Assembly: GCF_023509035.1 (NCBI RefSeq)
Contig: NZ_CP075583.1
Location: 496,001 to 560,000, forward strand
DNA: 64,000 nt
Direction of reading: 5' to 3'
Source: Janthinobacterium lividum
GTDB lineage: Bacteria; Pseudomonadota; Gammaproteobacteria; Burkholderiales; Burkholderiaceae_D
Each line of letters starts with the position of its first letter. Positions within the stretch are counted from its first letter, which is position 1. Positions 49,367 to 57,951 of this stretch are shown here, one piece after another. Made by a program: the position numbers and the translations under genes. The notes beneath the pieces were generated by a model, which saw only the letters and a program-made list of their open reading frames with translations, was not told the origin of the DNA and ran no database searches.

Positions 49367-49696
49367 TTACTTCAGCACGACGGGTGCGCCCGCCTGCTCG
49401 CTGGCCATGCCGGACAGGGCCGCAAACAGTTCGGAGCCATCGCGCATATTGATCCACTCGTTGCCCACGCGCTTGTAGTGAAAACCGCCGGAACGGGCCG
49501 CCACCCACATTTCGCGCATGGGGGCCTGGCTGTTGACGATGATTTTCGTGCCGTTATCGATGAATTCGATTTCCAGCACATTGCCGCTGCGGCTGCATTC
49601 GACGTCGAGCACGTCTTCATCGTTCAGCCGGTCCAGCGCCGCCTCGATCTGGGTCAGGGTGGCTTCGGCCAGGGCCAGGAATTCCGATTCGCTCAT
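49367..49696 (-). CDS. cyaY: iron donor protein CyaY (bacterial frataxin)
   Basis: 109 residues from ATG 49696 (MSESEFLALAEATL). Binds iron and regulates Fe-S cluster assembly by IscS. The acidic first helix and LDRLNDEDVLDVE, then the beta-sheet core LEIEFIDNGTKIIVNSQAP and the hallmark REMWVAARSGGFHYKRVGN, are standard. Divergent from lptM, the usual cyaY-lptM pairing. Confidence 0.95.
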   Translation of the reverse strand: MSESEFLALAEATLTQIEAALDRLNDEDVLDVECSRSGNVLEIEFIDNGTKIIVNSQAPMREMWVAARSGGFHYKRVGNEWINMRDGSELFAALSGMASEQAGAPVVLK

Positions 49697-49736
49697 GCTA
49701 CACTCCAAAGATCTTAATCAAACCGTGATTCTAATC

Positions 49737-49919
49737 GTGAAGTCATCCTCAGCGTTTTATATCGGCACCGCCATTGTGGTTTCTAGCGTCCTGGCTGGCT
49801 GCGGCCAGCCCGGCCCCCTGTACCTGCCCAAGCCGCCAGCGGCCAAAGGCGCGCCAGCCAAAGGCCCGGTCGAACCGGCGCCCGTGCCGCCGCCACCGGT
49901 CATCGTGCCAGCCACCTAA
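49737..49919 (+). CDS. lptM: LPS translocon maturation chaperone LptM (YifL-like lipoprotein)
   Basis: About 60 residues: short signal with lipobox LAGC, then the family hallmark CGQPGPLYLP, and a Pro/Ala/Lys-rich tail. LptM stabilises LptD in the outer membrane. There is no ATG; GTG at 49737 (KSSSAFYIG) is chosen, GTG 49725 is four codons longer. Its stop overlaps the msrQ stop by 4 bases on the opposite strand. The gene lysA, often next, is not here. Confidence 0.8.
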   Translation: MKSSSAFYIGTAIVVSSVLAGCGQPGPLYLPKPPAAKGAPAKGPVEPAPVPPPPVIVPAT

Positions 49920-50569
49920 GCCGAGCGCACCGGGGTGGCGGCATTCGCCACCCTGGCGCTTTTTACACGCTTGCTCCAGGCGAAATACACACGAATTAAT
50001 AACAGTAGCGCGACGATGACACCAAATAGGATAGGTTGCGCGAAATTGTGCTTGCCCGCCTTCATCCACCAGAAATGCAAGATGCCCAGCGGCGCAATGA
50101 CGTAGATCAACCGGTGCAGCCACTGCCAGCGCTTGCCGCCCAGGCGTTTTACCATGCCGTTCGTGCTCGTCACGGCCAGCGGAATGAGCAAGACAAAAGC
50201 GATGAAGCCCACCGTGATGAACGGGCGCTTGAGTACATCCTTCCACATTTCCTGCACATCAAAGAAGTGATCGAACCATAAAAAAGTGGTGAAGTGCAGC
50301 GCCGCGTAGAAAAAGGCAAACAGGCCCAGCATGCGCCGCAGCTTGATCAGCCAATTCCACTGCGTGAAGCGCCGCAAGGGCGTGACCGCCAGGCTGATGC
50401 ACAGAAAATACAGGGTCCAGTCGCCCGTGCCACGCGTGATGAATTCCAGCGGCTCCACCAGTTGCCCCGTGTACGTCAGCCAGACCATGCGTGCAAACGG
50501 CAGCAGCGCCAGCAGAAAAACCAGGCTTTTGAATAGCGACAATTGTCTCGGCGTGGGGTTGAGGGCCAT
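49916..50569 (-). CDS. msrQ: protein-methionine-sulfoxide reductase heme-binding subunit MsrQ
   Basis: 217 residues with about six membrane helices (FKSLVFLLALLPFARMVWL first) and the ferric-reductase-like heme region (RRMLGLFAFFYAALHFTTFLW, WQWLHRLIYVIAPLGILHFWWMKA) with the expected histidines. It takes electrons from the respiratory chain to MsrP, which repairs oxidised methionine in the periplasm. Follows msrP by 9 bases. Confidence 0.94.
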   Translation of the reverse strand: MALNPTPRQLSLFKSLVFLLALLPFARMVWLTYTGQLVEPLEFITRGTGDWTLYFLCISLAVTPLRRFTQWNWLIKLRRMLGLFAFFYAALHFTTFLWFDHFFDVQEMWKDVLKRPFITVGFIAFVLLIPLAVTSTNGMVKRLGGKRWQWLHRLIYVIAPLGILHFWWMKAGKHNFAQPILFGVIVALLLLIRVYFAWSKRVKSARVANAATPVRSA

Positions 50570-50578
50570 GGTTTTTCC

Positions 50579-51556
50579 TTAAAAGAACTTCTTCAGATCC
50601 ATGCCCGCGTACAAGGAAGCGACATCGTTGTAGCCATTGAACATCAGGGTCTTGCGCTTGCGCGTGAGAAAACCGTCTTCGCCGATGCGCCGCTCGGAAG
50701 CTTGCGACCAGCGCGGATGATCGACGTTCGGGTTCACATTCGAGTAAAAACCGTATTCGGACGGGGCCGACAGGTTCCAGGACGTGCGTGGTTGCTCCTT
50801 GACGAAACGGATCTTGACGATGGATTTGGCTGACTTGAAACCATATTTCCACGGCAAGACCATGCGCACGGGCGCGCCATTCTGGTTCGGCAAGGTTTCG
50901 CCATACATGCCCAAGGTCAGCAGCGCCAGCGGATGGTTCGCTTCATCGATGCGCAAGCCTTCCGTATAGGGCCACTGCAGCACGCGGCTGCCCACGCCCG
51001 GCATCTGTTTCTTGTCAGCCAGGGTGATGAATTCCACGTACTTGGCATTGCCCGTCGGCTCGACCTTCTTGATGATTTCCGAGAAAGAATAACCGACCCA
51101 CGGGATGACCATCGACCAGCCTTCCACGCAGCGCAGCCGGTACACGCGCTCTTCCAGCGGCGCCAGCTTCAGCAGCGCGTCGAGATCGAGCGTCATCGGC
51201 TTTTTCACTTCGCCTTCGATGCTGACCGTCCAAGGCCGCGTGCGCAGGGTACCCGCGTTTTGCGCCGGGTCGCTCTTGTCCGTGCCGAATTCGTAGAAAT
51301 TGTTGTAGCTGGTGGCGTCTTTATAGGCCGTCTGCTTTTCCAGCGCCGAATAGGCGGGATTGAGTTTGGCAGCCAGTTTGGGATTGGTGCCTTGCGCGAA
51401 GGCCTCGCGGCTGGCCATTTCCAGCAAGGCCGCGCTGGACATCGAGCCCAGCGCTACTTGCTTGATGAAGCTGCGGCGCGATTCAAACACGGCGCGCGGC
51501 GTGATTTCTGAGGAATACGGCAACTCAATGCCGTTGGGACTGCGCTTGATCAACAT
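50579..51556 (-). CDS. msrP: protein-methionine-sulfoxide reductase catalytic subunit MsrP
   Basis: 325 residues. Periplasmic molybdopterin enzyme with a twin-arginine signal ([13 protein letters not shown]) and the molybdenum-ligand Cys143 in [15 protein letters not shown]. Reduces methionine sulfoxide residues in envelope proteins, with electrons from MsrQ. N-terminus [18 protein letters not shown] is typical. First gene of msrPQ. Confidence 0.95.
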   Translation of the reverse strand: MLIKRSPNGIELPYSSEITPRAVFESRRSFIKQVALGSMSSAALLEMASREAFAQGTNPKLAAKLNPAYSALEKQTAYKDATSYNNFYEFGTDKSDPAQNAGTLRTRPWTVSIEGEVKKPMTLDLDALLKLAPLEERVYRLRCVEGWSMVIPWVGYSFSEIIKKVEPTGNAKYVEFITLADKKQMPGVGSRVLQWPYTEGLRIDEANHPLALLTLGMYGETLPNQNGAPVRMVLPWKYGFKSAKSIVKIRFVKEQPRTSWNLSAPSEYGFYSNVNPNVDHPRWSQASERRIGEDGFLTRKRKTLMFNGYNDVASLYAGMDLKKFF

Positions 51557-51628
51557 GGCGGCTCCGGGAAAAGGTGATTATTTCTACCTTACACCAGTTT
51601 TCCTGGGCCGTTCATGACGCTTCTGTCA

Positions 51629-52792
51629 TTAAAGTTTGCCGTAAGAATGCAGACCGGAAAGGAACATATTCACGCCCAGGAAGGCAAACGTCGTCACCAG
51701 CAAGCCCACCAGCGCCCACCACGAGGCGACGCGGCCGCGCAAGCCCGTCATCAAGCGCATGTGCAGCCAGGCTGCATAGTTGAGCCAGACGATCAGCGCC
51801 CAGGTTTCTTTCGGGTCCCACGACCAGTAGCCGCCCCACGCTTCGGCCGCCCACAGGGCGCCCAGGATGGTCGCTACCGTGAAGAAAGCGAAGCCCACGG
51901 AAATGGCCTTGTACATCACGTCGTCGAGCACTTCCAGCGACGGCAGGCGGTCGACCAGGTAGCCGCTCGATTTGAGCAGATACGCCGCCGCCACCATGGC
52001 CGACAGGGCGAAGGTGCCGTAGCCGATGAAGTTGGCCGGCACGTGGATCTTCATCCACCAGCTTTGCAGGGCCGGCACCAGCGGCTGAATTTCGGCCGCG
52101 TCACGCGTGACCGTGTACCACATCAGAAACACCACGGCCGCCGAAATGACCAGCATGACGAAGGCGCCCAACTGGCGCGTCGCGTAATGCTGCTCGTAGT
52201 ACAGGTAGAACATGGCCGTGATCAAGGAAAACAGGATGAACACTTCATACAGGTTCGACACGGGGATGTGGCCCACGTCGGCGCCGATCAGGTAAGACTC
52301 GTACCAGCGCACCAGCATGCCCGTCAGGCCCAGCACCACGCCGGCCCAGCACAGCAGGGAGCCGACGGACGAGCCGAATTCCGAGCGCGCCACCAGGCCA
52401 ATCCAGTAAAACAGGGTCGACAGCACGAACAGGGTCCCCATCCACAGGATGGCGGACTGGCTCGACAAGATGTATTTCAGGAAGAATTTCTGGTTCGCCA
52501 TCTCCAGGTGGCCGGCGTACAGCTCGATGGCGAACAGCGACAGCACGGCCGCCAGGGGGATCAGCCAGCGCACGGGCTTCCAGTACCAGCCCAGCCACGC
52601 GAACGTGGGCGCCGCGGCCAGCAAGATGGCTTTTTCATAGATATCCATGAAGGCGCCAAAGCGCATCAGGCCGAACAGGGAGGCGGCCAGCAAGCCGGCG
52701 CCATACAGCCAATCGATCAGGCTCAGGCGCTTGAAAAATCCTGGTTCCTGCGTATATATTTGCTTGTTTGCCAATTCCATCATTTTCTCCAT
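51629..52792 (-). CDS. ccsB: cytochrome c biogenesis protein CcsB (CcsA/CcmC-like)
   Basis: About 387 residues with eight or more helices and the tryptophan-rich heme-handling loop (WGGYWSWDPKETWALIVWLNYA, near residue 300). Exports and presents heme to apocytochrome c in system II together with ResB. ATG at 52792, 52783 and 52780 are all open; GGAG lies before the later two, so the true start may be 9 or 12 bases later. It follows resB by 37 bases. Confidence 0.9.
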   Translation of the reverse strand: MEKMMELANKQIYTQEPGFFKRLSLIDWLYGAGLLAASLFGLMRFGAFMDIYEKAILLAAAPTFAWLGWYWKPVRWLIPLAAVLSLFAIELYAGHLEMANQKFFLKYILSSQSAILWMGTLFVLSTLFYWIGLVARSEFGSSVGSLLCWAGVVLGLTGMLVRWYESYLIGADVGHIPVSNLYEVFILFSLITAMFYLYYEQHYATRQLGAFVMLVISAAVVFLMWYTVTRDAAEIQPLVPALQSWWMKIHVPANFIGYGTFALSAMVAAAYLLKSSGYLVDRLPSLEVLDDVMYKAISVGFAFFTVATILGALWAAEAWGGYWSWDPKETWALIVWLNYAAWLHMRLMTGLRGRVASWWALVGLLVTTFAFLGVNMFLSGLHSYGKL

Positions 52793-52829
52793 TCCCGGCG
52801 ATGCTGCAGCGTCCCGGACACAGCGCAGC

Positions 52830-54926
52830 TTACGCCGATTGCGGCAGCTTTGCCTTTAAAGTCTCAAATTCTTTTTCAAAATCCAGCGTCTTGCGTTGCG
52901 TGCTCATGGCCATCAAGGCCTCGCTGCCGCCCTCGCCATCCTTGATCCACACCCACAGGCGGCGCTCGCGGATATAAAACATGGAAAACACGCCGATCAC
53001 GAGGAACAAACAACCGAGGTACACCACGCTCTTGCCCGGCGAACGCGTCACCTGCAGCACGGACGCCTTGATTTCCGTAAAGTCGTCGAGTTGCAGATAC
53101 ACGGGCGCGCCATAGAAGAAGCTGTCGGACAGCGCATTCGTGGCCAGTTGCAGGAAGCGGCCGTGCTTGTCATCGGCCTCGATGGCTTTCAAGCCATCCT
53201 GGGCGCGCGCCGCCTGCCACAAGTCCCACAGGCTGCCATTCAAGATCTTCATGAAGATATCGGCCGCTTTTTCTTGCTCAGCGGCAGGAATTTTCTCCAG
53301 GAAGCGCGAAATGGCGAGGAAACCACCCTCTTGCCCATTGCCGGCAAAGATGCCCAGGCTTTTCGCCGCCGACTCCTGCAACTGGCTGCGCAAGGCTTCC
53401 GCGCCCGCCTGCGGCATGGCGCGCGCCGCATAGCGCGTGGCGGCCTGCTGGCGCAACGCGGGATCTTGCAGCGCGGCACGCAAACGCATCCACTCGTTTA
53501 CGCTGTAATTGTCATCGGCGGGAATGCGCAGATAGCTGAACGGGTCGCTGGGGTTGACGCGCATGCCGGCCAGGAACACCGTCGTGCCGTCCACGGTGAC
53601 AGGCTGCATGTAGTTCTGATACTCGCGCGCCTGGCCCGTCTTGTCGCGCAATTTGTATTGCACCGACGGGCCCACGTTCTTGAGATCCTTGTTATTCGCG
53701 TTCTTCGCGGCCGAGCCAAGGCGCTTGTCCAGGCCGACGGCGAATTTCTCGTTAAAACTTTCCGCCTTGTTGACGGCGCGCACATCCTGGCCGGCGCTGA
53801 GGTTTTCCACGTTAAACGGACGGAAAGCCGACCATTCCACCGTGTAGGAATTGCCATCGCTGCGCTCGAGCGGCGTGCTGCCACCCACTTCGCCGCCGAT
53901 ATCAAAGCGTTTCGTCGTCTTGCCCGTCATGGGAAAACCCGTCAACTTGAGCTTGCTGCCGCCATCCTCAAAGCTGGACTGGTACAGGGCCAGGCCCTTG
54001 TACAGCAGCGGCTGGTTAACTTTGATAGTCGCAGGAAAACTTTCTCCCGTTACATGGTCAGTGATGACGACATCGCTGGCAAACAGCTTGGGCATGCCCG
54101 TGCTGTAGAAATCGATGTGGAATTTTTTCAGCAGGATGGTAATGGGCAGATCCTGGATCAGCACGCCATCGGCCTGGGGAATGATGGCCGTGTTGCTCGA
54201 CGAGCCTTCCGGGATCATGGTATTGCCGCGGAAAGTGGGATTCGACAGGCTCAGGCGGTGCTGAGCGGGGATGTCGGCGATCACGCCGCTGCCGGAAAAC
54301 GGCGTCTTGCCAAAGAACCATTGCTGTACGCGGATCGGCATCTCCGAATCGAGCAAGCCGCCCACGCAGATGATGACGATGGCGCCGTGGGCAAAGATAT
54401 AGCCCCATTTATTGGCGGCGCCCCGCTTGGCGGCCACCAGGGTGGCGTTGTCCTTCTCGACCACCTTGGCCCCGTAGCCGGCGTCTTTCAGGCGCATCAC
54501 CATCTGCTGCGCCAGCACGGCGCGCGGCAACGGCGCCTGCCATTCCATCTTGTGATGGAAATTGCGCAGCGATTGCTCGCGCACATTGTCGCGCCAGCTG
54601 CGCATGTCCTTGAGCATCTTCGGCGCATTGCGCACGATGCACAGCGAGGTCGAGGCGACGAGGAAACCCATGATCACCAGGAACCACCAGGCTGAATACA
54701 CGGAATAAAGGCTCAGCTTGTCAAAGACCGCGAACCAGAACGGCCCGAACTGGTTCACATAATTGGGCATGGGCTCGTTTTGCTTGAGCACGGTGCCGAT
54801 GATGGAAGCGACGGCGATCAGGGTCAGCAGGCTGATGGCAAAGCGCATCGACGAGACCAGCTCGACAAATTCAGCCAGACTGCGGCGTTGGGTCTTTAAC
54901 TCGATTCCGGTCGTGCCTGTGCTCAT
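52830..54926 (-). CDS. resB: cytochrome c biogenesis protein ResB
   Basis: 698 residues. Four membrane helices: three N-terminal, including FAISLLTLIAVASIIGTVLK and AWWFLVIMGFLVASTSLCI, and a last one near the C-terminus (VVYLGCLFLVIGVFSMFYI), with a large periplasmic domain between. ResB partners CcsB to attach heme to c-type cytochromes. ATG at 54926 (MSTGTTGIELK) is preferred to 54953. Lies between cytochrome c4 and ccsB on the same strand, with a terminator after the c4 gene. Confidence 0.92.
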   Translation of the reverse strand: MSTGTTGIELKTQRRSLAEFVELVSSMRFAISLLTLIAVASIIGTVLKQNEPMPNYVNQFGPFWFAVFDKLSLYSVYSAWWFLVIMGFLVASTSLCIVRNAPKMLKDMRSWRDNVREQSLRNFHHKMEWQAPLPRAVLAQQMVMRLKDAGYGAKVVEKDNATLVAAKRGAANKWGYIFAHGAIVIICVGGLLDSEMPIRVQQWFFGKTPFSGSGVIADIPAQHRLSLSNPTFRGNTMIPEGSSSNTAIIPQADGVLIQDLPITILLKKFHIDFYSTGMPKLFASDVVITDHVTGESFPATIKVNQPLLYKGLALYQSSFEDGGSKLKLTGFPMTGKTTKRFDIGGEVGGSTPLERSDGNSYTVEWSAFRPFNVENLSAGQDVRAVNKAESFNEKFAVGLDKRLGSAAKNANNKDLKNVGPSVQYKLRDKTGQAREYQNYMQPVTVDGTTVFLAGMRVNPSDPFSYLRIPADDNYSVNEWMRLRAALQDPALRQQAATRYAARAMPQAGAEALRSQLQESAAKSLGIFAGNGQEGGFLAISRFLEKIPAAEQEKAADIFMKILNGSLWDLWQAARAQDGLKAIEADDKHGRFLQLATNALSDSFFYGAPVYLQLDDFTEIKASVLQVTRSPGKSVVYLGCLFLVIGVFSMFYIRERRLWVWIKDGEGGSEALMAMSTQRKTLDFEKEFETLKAKLPQSA

Positions 54927-55029
54927 ACGTGGATACTCATACGGGATATGCAATCTTCAAGAAAATGTGGCATGGAGCAGATAGTTTCTCCGCGCAAGGC
55001 GGCAGCATACTCCTGTTTGGCCCTTGCCA

Positions 55030-55064
55030 TAAAAAAGGGCAGCCTGTTGAGACGGCCGCCCTTG
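55030..55064 (-). terminator. Rho-independent terminator after the cytochrome c4 gene
   Basis: On the minus strand AAGGGCGGCC pairs with GGCTGCCCTT (one mismatch) and is followed by a T run. It lies about 47 bases past the cytochrome stop and before resB, so resB has its own promoter. Confidence 0.8.
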
Positions 55065-55110
55065 TTCATGCGCGCTGGTGCGCCTGGCAATCTTTTGCCA
55101 CTATGAAAAC

Positions 55111-55782
55111 TTACTTCAGGCCGGCGATATAATCGGCCACGGCGGCGATCTCGTCATCCGACATGCGGGCGGCGATGGTGTGCATTTGCGCGCTGTTCTT
55201 GCGGGCATCAGCCTTGGTGCTGCGGAACATGGTCAGCTGGGCCACCGTGTAATCCTGGTGCTGGCCGGCGATGCGCGGATACTGGACGGGAATGCCATTG
55301 CCCGTCGCGCCATGACAGCTGGCGCAGGCGGCAACTTGCTTGGAAGCAATGCCACCACGGTAGATTTTCTTGCCCAGGTCGATCGTGTCCTTGTTTTTCG
55401 CGGCGCCCGGCTTGGACAACTGCGCGCCCAGGTAGGCGGCGATATTCTTCTTGTCGGCGTCGCTGAGCATTTTTGCGTACGTCGTCATGACGGGCTGGTT
55501 GCGCTCAGGCGTGGTGAAGTCGACCAGTTGCTTGTAGATATAGCTTTCGTGCTGGCCGGCCAGCTTCGGATTGACCGTGATGGTCGAATTGCCGGCCGCG
55601 CCATGGCAGGATACGCAGGCAGGCAAGCCGCGCGCCGCATCGCCATCGGCGTACAGGGTAGCGCCCTTGGCAGCGTCAGCCTTGACGGCCGGTTTCGGTG
55701 CTTCGACCGCCGAAGCAGTTGCCGATACAGCCAGCAAAGCGAGCAGCATGGATTTGATAAACGGTGAAAACGCACGATTCAT
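55111..55782 (-). CDS. diheme cytochrome c4-type protein
   Basis: 223 residues. Signal peptide ending ATASA-VEAPK, two heme sites CVSCH (residues 56-60) and CASCH (153-157), and paired similar halves, each with later Met-axial-ligand regions (PVMTTYAKMLSD; AQMHTIAARMSD). Shuttles electrons to terminal oxidases in the periplasm. Needs ResB/CcsB, encoded next door. Divergent from engB. Confidence 0.95.
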   Translation of the reverse strand: MNRAFSPFIKSMLLALLAVSATASAVEAPKPAVKADAAKGATLYADGDAARGLPACVSCHGAAGNSTITVNPKLAGQHESYIYKQLVDFTTPERNQPVMTTYAKMLSDADKKNIAAYLGAQLSKPGAAKNKDTIDLGKKIYRGGIASKQVAACASCHGATGNGIPVQYPRIAGQHQDYTVAQLTMFRSTKADARKNSAQMHTIAARMSDDEIAAVADYIAGLK

Positions 55783-55968
55783 TCAGGCACCCTGAGACAG
55801 TGAGAAATTAGTGGTGGACATTGCCGCGCCCTGTGGATTTTTGCTTTATTTTCAGGGCCGCAAGCCGCATCGCTGCTACGCCGGCAACAATAAACAACCC
55901 CTTATTGTACAATAGCTTCTTGGCGTTATCGCTCCCTTATCGCTCCCTTTTGTTGCTTTACTACTCCC

Positions 55969-56713
55969 ATGTCAAAACTCTGGCAAGCCCGCTTCTTTAC
56001 GACCGTCAACCAATTGCGTGACCTGCCCGATACCACGGTGCCGGAAATCGCCTTTGCCGGCCGCTCCAATGCCGGTAAATCGACCGCCATCAACATCTTG
56101 TGTAATCAGAAAGGCTTGGCGTTCGCCTCCAAGACACCTGGCCGTACCCAGCACATCAACTACTTCTCCATCGGCGGCGCCCACGTGGCGCAGCACCGCA
56201 AGGATGCCACCATCGTCGAAGAGATCGAATGCCTGCTGGTCGACTTGCCTGGCTACGGCTACGCGGAAGTCTCGGGCTCGGCCAAATTGCACTGGCAGCG
56301 CCTGTTGGGCGACTATGTGCAGCGCCGCGAGCAATTGGCCGGCCTGATCCTGATCATGGATTCGCGCCGTCCGTTCACCGACCTGGACATTCAAATGCTG
56401 GAATGGTTCGCCCCGACGGGTAAAACCTATCCACTGCATCCTGACCAAAGTCGATAAGCTGAACCGCAATGAATCCGTGAATGCCTTGCGCCAGGCGAAA
56501 GCTAAGCTCGACAGCTATGTGGATGAAGACGGCGTCGGCTTCCCTTTCACCGTGCAACTGTTCTCGGCGTTGAAACGCGTTGGCATCGACGAAGCCAACG
56601 ACAAGATCATGGAACTGGCCGGCATCAGCGAAGATGGCACGGCCCAGATGGTCGAACTGATCGACATGGAAGACGACGTCGAACCGGAAGCGGGAACCGA
56701 CAAACCGGCTTGA
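55969..56713 (+). CDS. engB: ribosome biogenesis GTPase EngB/YihA (frameshifted here)
   Basis: About 248 residues when joined. G1 [10 protein letters not shown]3 DLPGYGYA, and the G4 region ILTKVDKLN is recovered after the break. The first frame reads to APTGK; one extra A in 56422-56425 throws it off, and removal gives [20 protein letters not shown] leading into [13 protein letters not shown]. EngB helps assemble the 50S subunit and is normally essential, so an error is likelier than a mutation. The C-terminus has an acidic extension ([11 protein letters not shown]). Divergent from cytochrome c4. Confidence 0.92.
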
Positions 56714-56731
56714 TCGACATCAACGCTGCGT

Positions 56732-56770
56732 AAAAAAAGGCTGCCCGTTAACACGGTGCAGCCTTTTTTA
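56732..56770. terminator. bidirectional terminator after engB
   Basis: AAAAAAAGGCTGC pairs with GCAGCCTTTTTTT around a short loop that can itself pair (CCGT/ACGG). Serves convergent engB and the zinc-ribbon gene. Confidence 0.9.
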
Positions 56771-56792
56771 TTGCCGTCAGTTTCCCGACCGC

Positions 56793-57680
56793 CTAGCGCC
56801 GTCCCGGCCCTGAGCGCTTCTCGGAAAAGAATTCCTGGCGCAGGAAGGCCATCAGCTCGGCCGTGTCTTCCACGCGGGCACTGAGGTTGACGTTACGCCC
56901 CAGGCGCCGCGATTCCCAGACGAAGTCGCCGGGCTTTTCGGCACGGATCAGCTGGATCATCTTCTTCAAGATGGCCGTTTCGATATCGGGTTCATTGCCC
57001 AGCTCCACTTTTTCCTGCTTCAGCCAGTTGCGCTTGAAGTTGCCATTCCAGCCCTTGAACTTGACTTCGGCACTGAACGAGGTCTGGTTGACGATGGAAA
57101 ACACGCCGCCCGAATCCTCGCGGTCGCTGCCGGAATTGCGTCCCTGGGCGCCGGCGATATTCGCCTTGGCCACGCGCATGGCGCGGTCGTTTTCGCTTTC
57201 CTCGGCCGGCGGCGCGGGATTTTGCGCCTCGCGCTGCTTGCGGCGCTGCTCGATCATCGAACTCATGTCTTCAGCCGGAGGCGGTGGCAACGGCACCTTC
57301 GACACCAGCGGCGGCGTGAATGTTTCCAGTTTTGGCTTGTCGCGCGGCGCATCCTTCGTCACCACGCGCTTGCTCGGCGCCGGCGGCGGTTTTACTTTGG
57401 CCACTTTCGTGTCCTTCGGTTTCGGCGTGGGTTTCGGCTGCGGCTTCGGTTGCGGTTTGTCTTTCAGCGGCGCAATGTAGACCATCGCGCTTTCCTTCTT
57501 CGGCGGCGGGATCTTTTCGATCGTGTCGCTGCGAAACAACGCATACGCCGCCAGCAGCACGTGCAGCAAGACGGACACACCGAGCGCCACCTTGCGCATG
57601 GTGCTGGTCTTGGACCCGTAGGCCGGTGGTGGCTGGATCACTTGCCCGCATGTGGGGCAAACATCGGAATCGGCAGCCAT
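56793..57680 (-). CDS. membrane-anchored protein with N-terminal zinc ribbon and proline-lysine linker
   Basis: About 295 residues. A half zinc ribbon CPTCGQ starts the protein, followed by one membrane helix (RKVALGVSVLLHVLLAAYAL), a Pro/Lys-rich stretch (KPQPKPQPKPTPKPKDTKV, TonB-like spacer), a helical part (MIEQRRKQREAQ) and a C-terminal domain with VFSIVNQTSFSAEVKFKGW and KRNWLKQEKVELG. The layout resembles TonB energy transducers but the C-terminal fold is not TonB as I know it. ATG at 57680 is chosen; the frame is open further up to 57800 but that part has no domain. No function assigned. Confidence 0.72.
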   Translation of the reverse strand: MAADSDVCPTCGQVIQPPPAYGSKTSTMRKVALGVSVLLHVLLAAYALFRSDTIEKIPPPKKESAMVYIAPLKDKPQPKPQPKPTPKPKDTKVAKVKPPPAPSKRVVTKDAPRDKPKLETFTPPLVSKVPLPPPPAEDMSSMIEQRRKQREAQNPAPPAEESENDRAMRVAKANIAGAQGRNSGSDREDSGGVFSIVNQTSFSAEVKFKGWNGNFKRNWLKQEKVELGNEPDIETAILKKMIQLIRAEKPGDFVWESRRLGRNVNLSARVEDTAELMAFLRQEFFSEKRSGPGRR

Positions 57681-57895
57681 CAAATGGGTCGTGTCATGCA
57701 AAATGAATCGTGCTTTCTTTGTAGCGACAAAAGTAATCTTACAGGGCAGCCATAGTGCCAGAGTCCCTTGCTTTTGGGAACACTTCCTCGGCCTTTCCAA
57801 CCCGAAGCGTACAGGATAGCGACATTCCTTGCAGCGGTATCAGAGTACCCGAGCCATCTCTTGACGGTTGTTACCGTATGTATCACAGCCCATAC

Positions 57896-57934
57896 AAAAC
57901 CGGCGCCGCATTCACTGAAGAACGGGGCGCCGGT
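57896..57934 (-). terminator. terminator after the RND efflux operon
   Basis: ACCGGCGCC (57899-57907) pairs perfectly with GGCGCCGGT (57926-57934); on the minus strand it is followed by TTTTG. It lies 18 bases past the pump gene stop. Confidence 0.75.
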
Positions 57935-57951
57935 GGTGGCCATGCAGCGGC

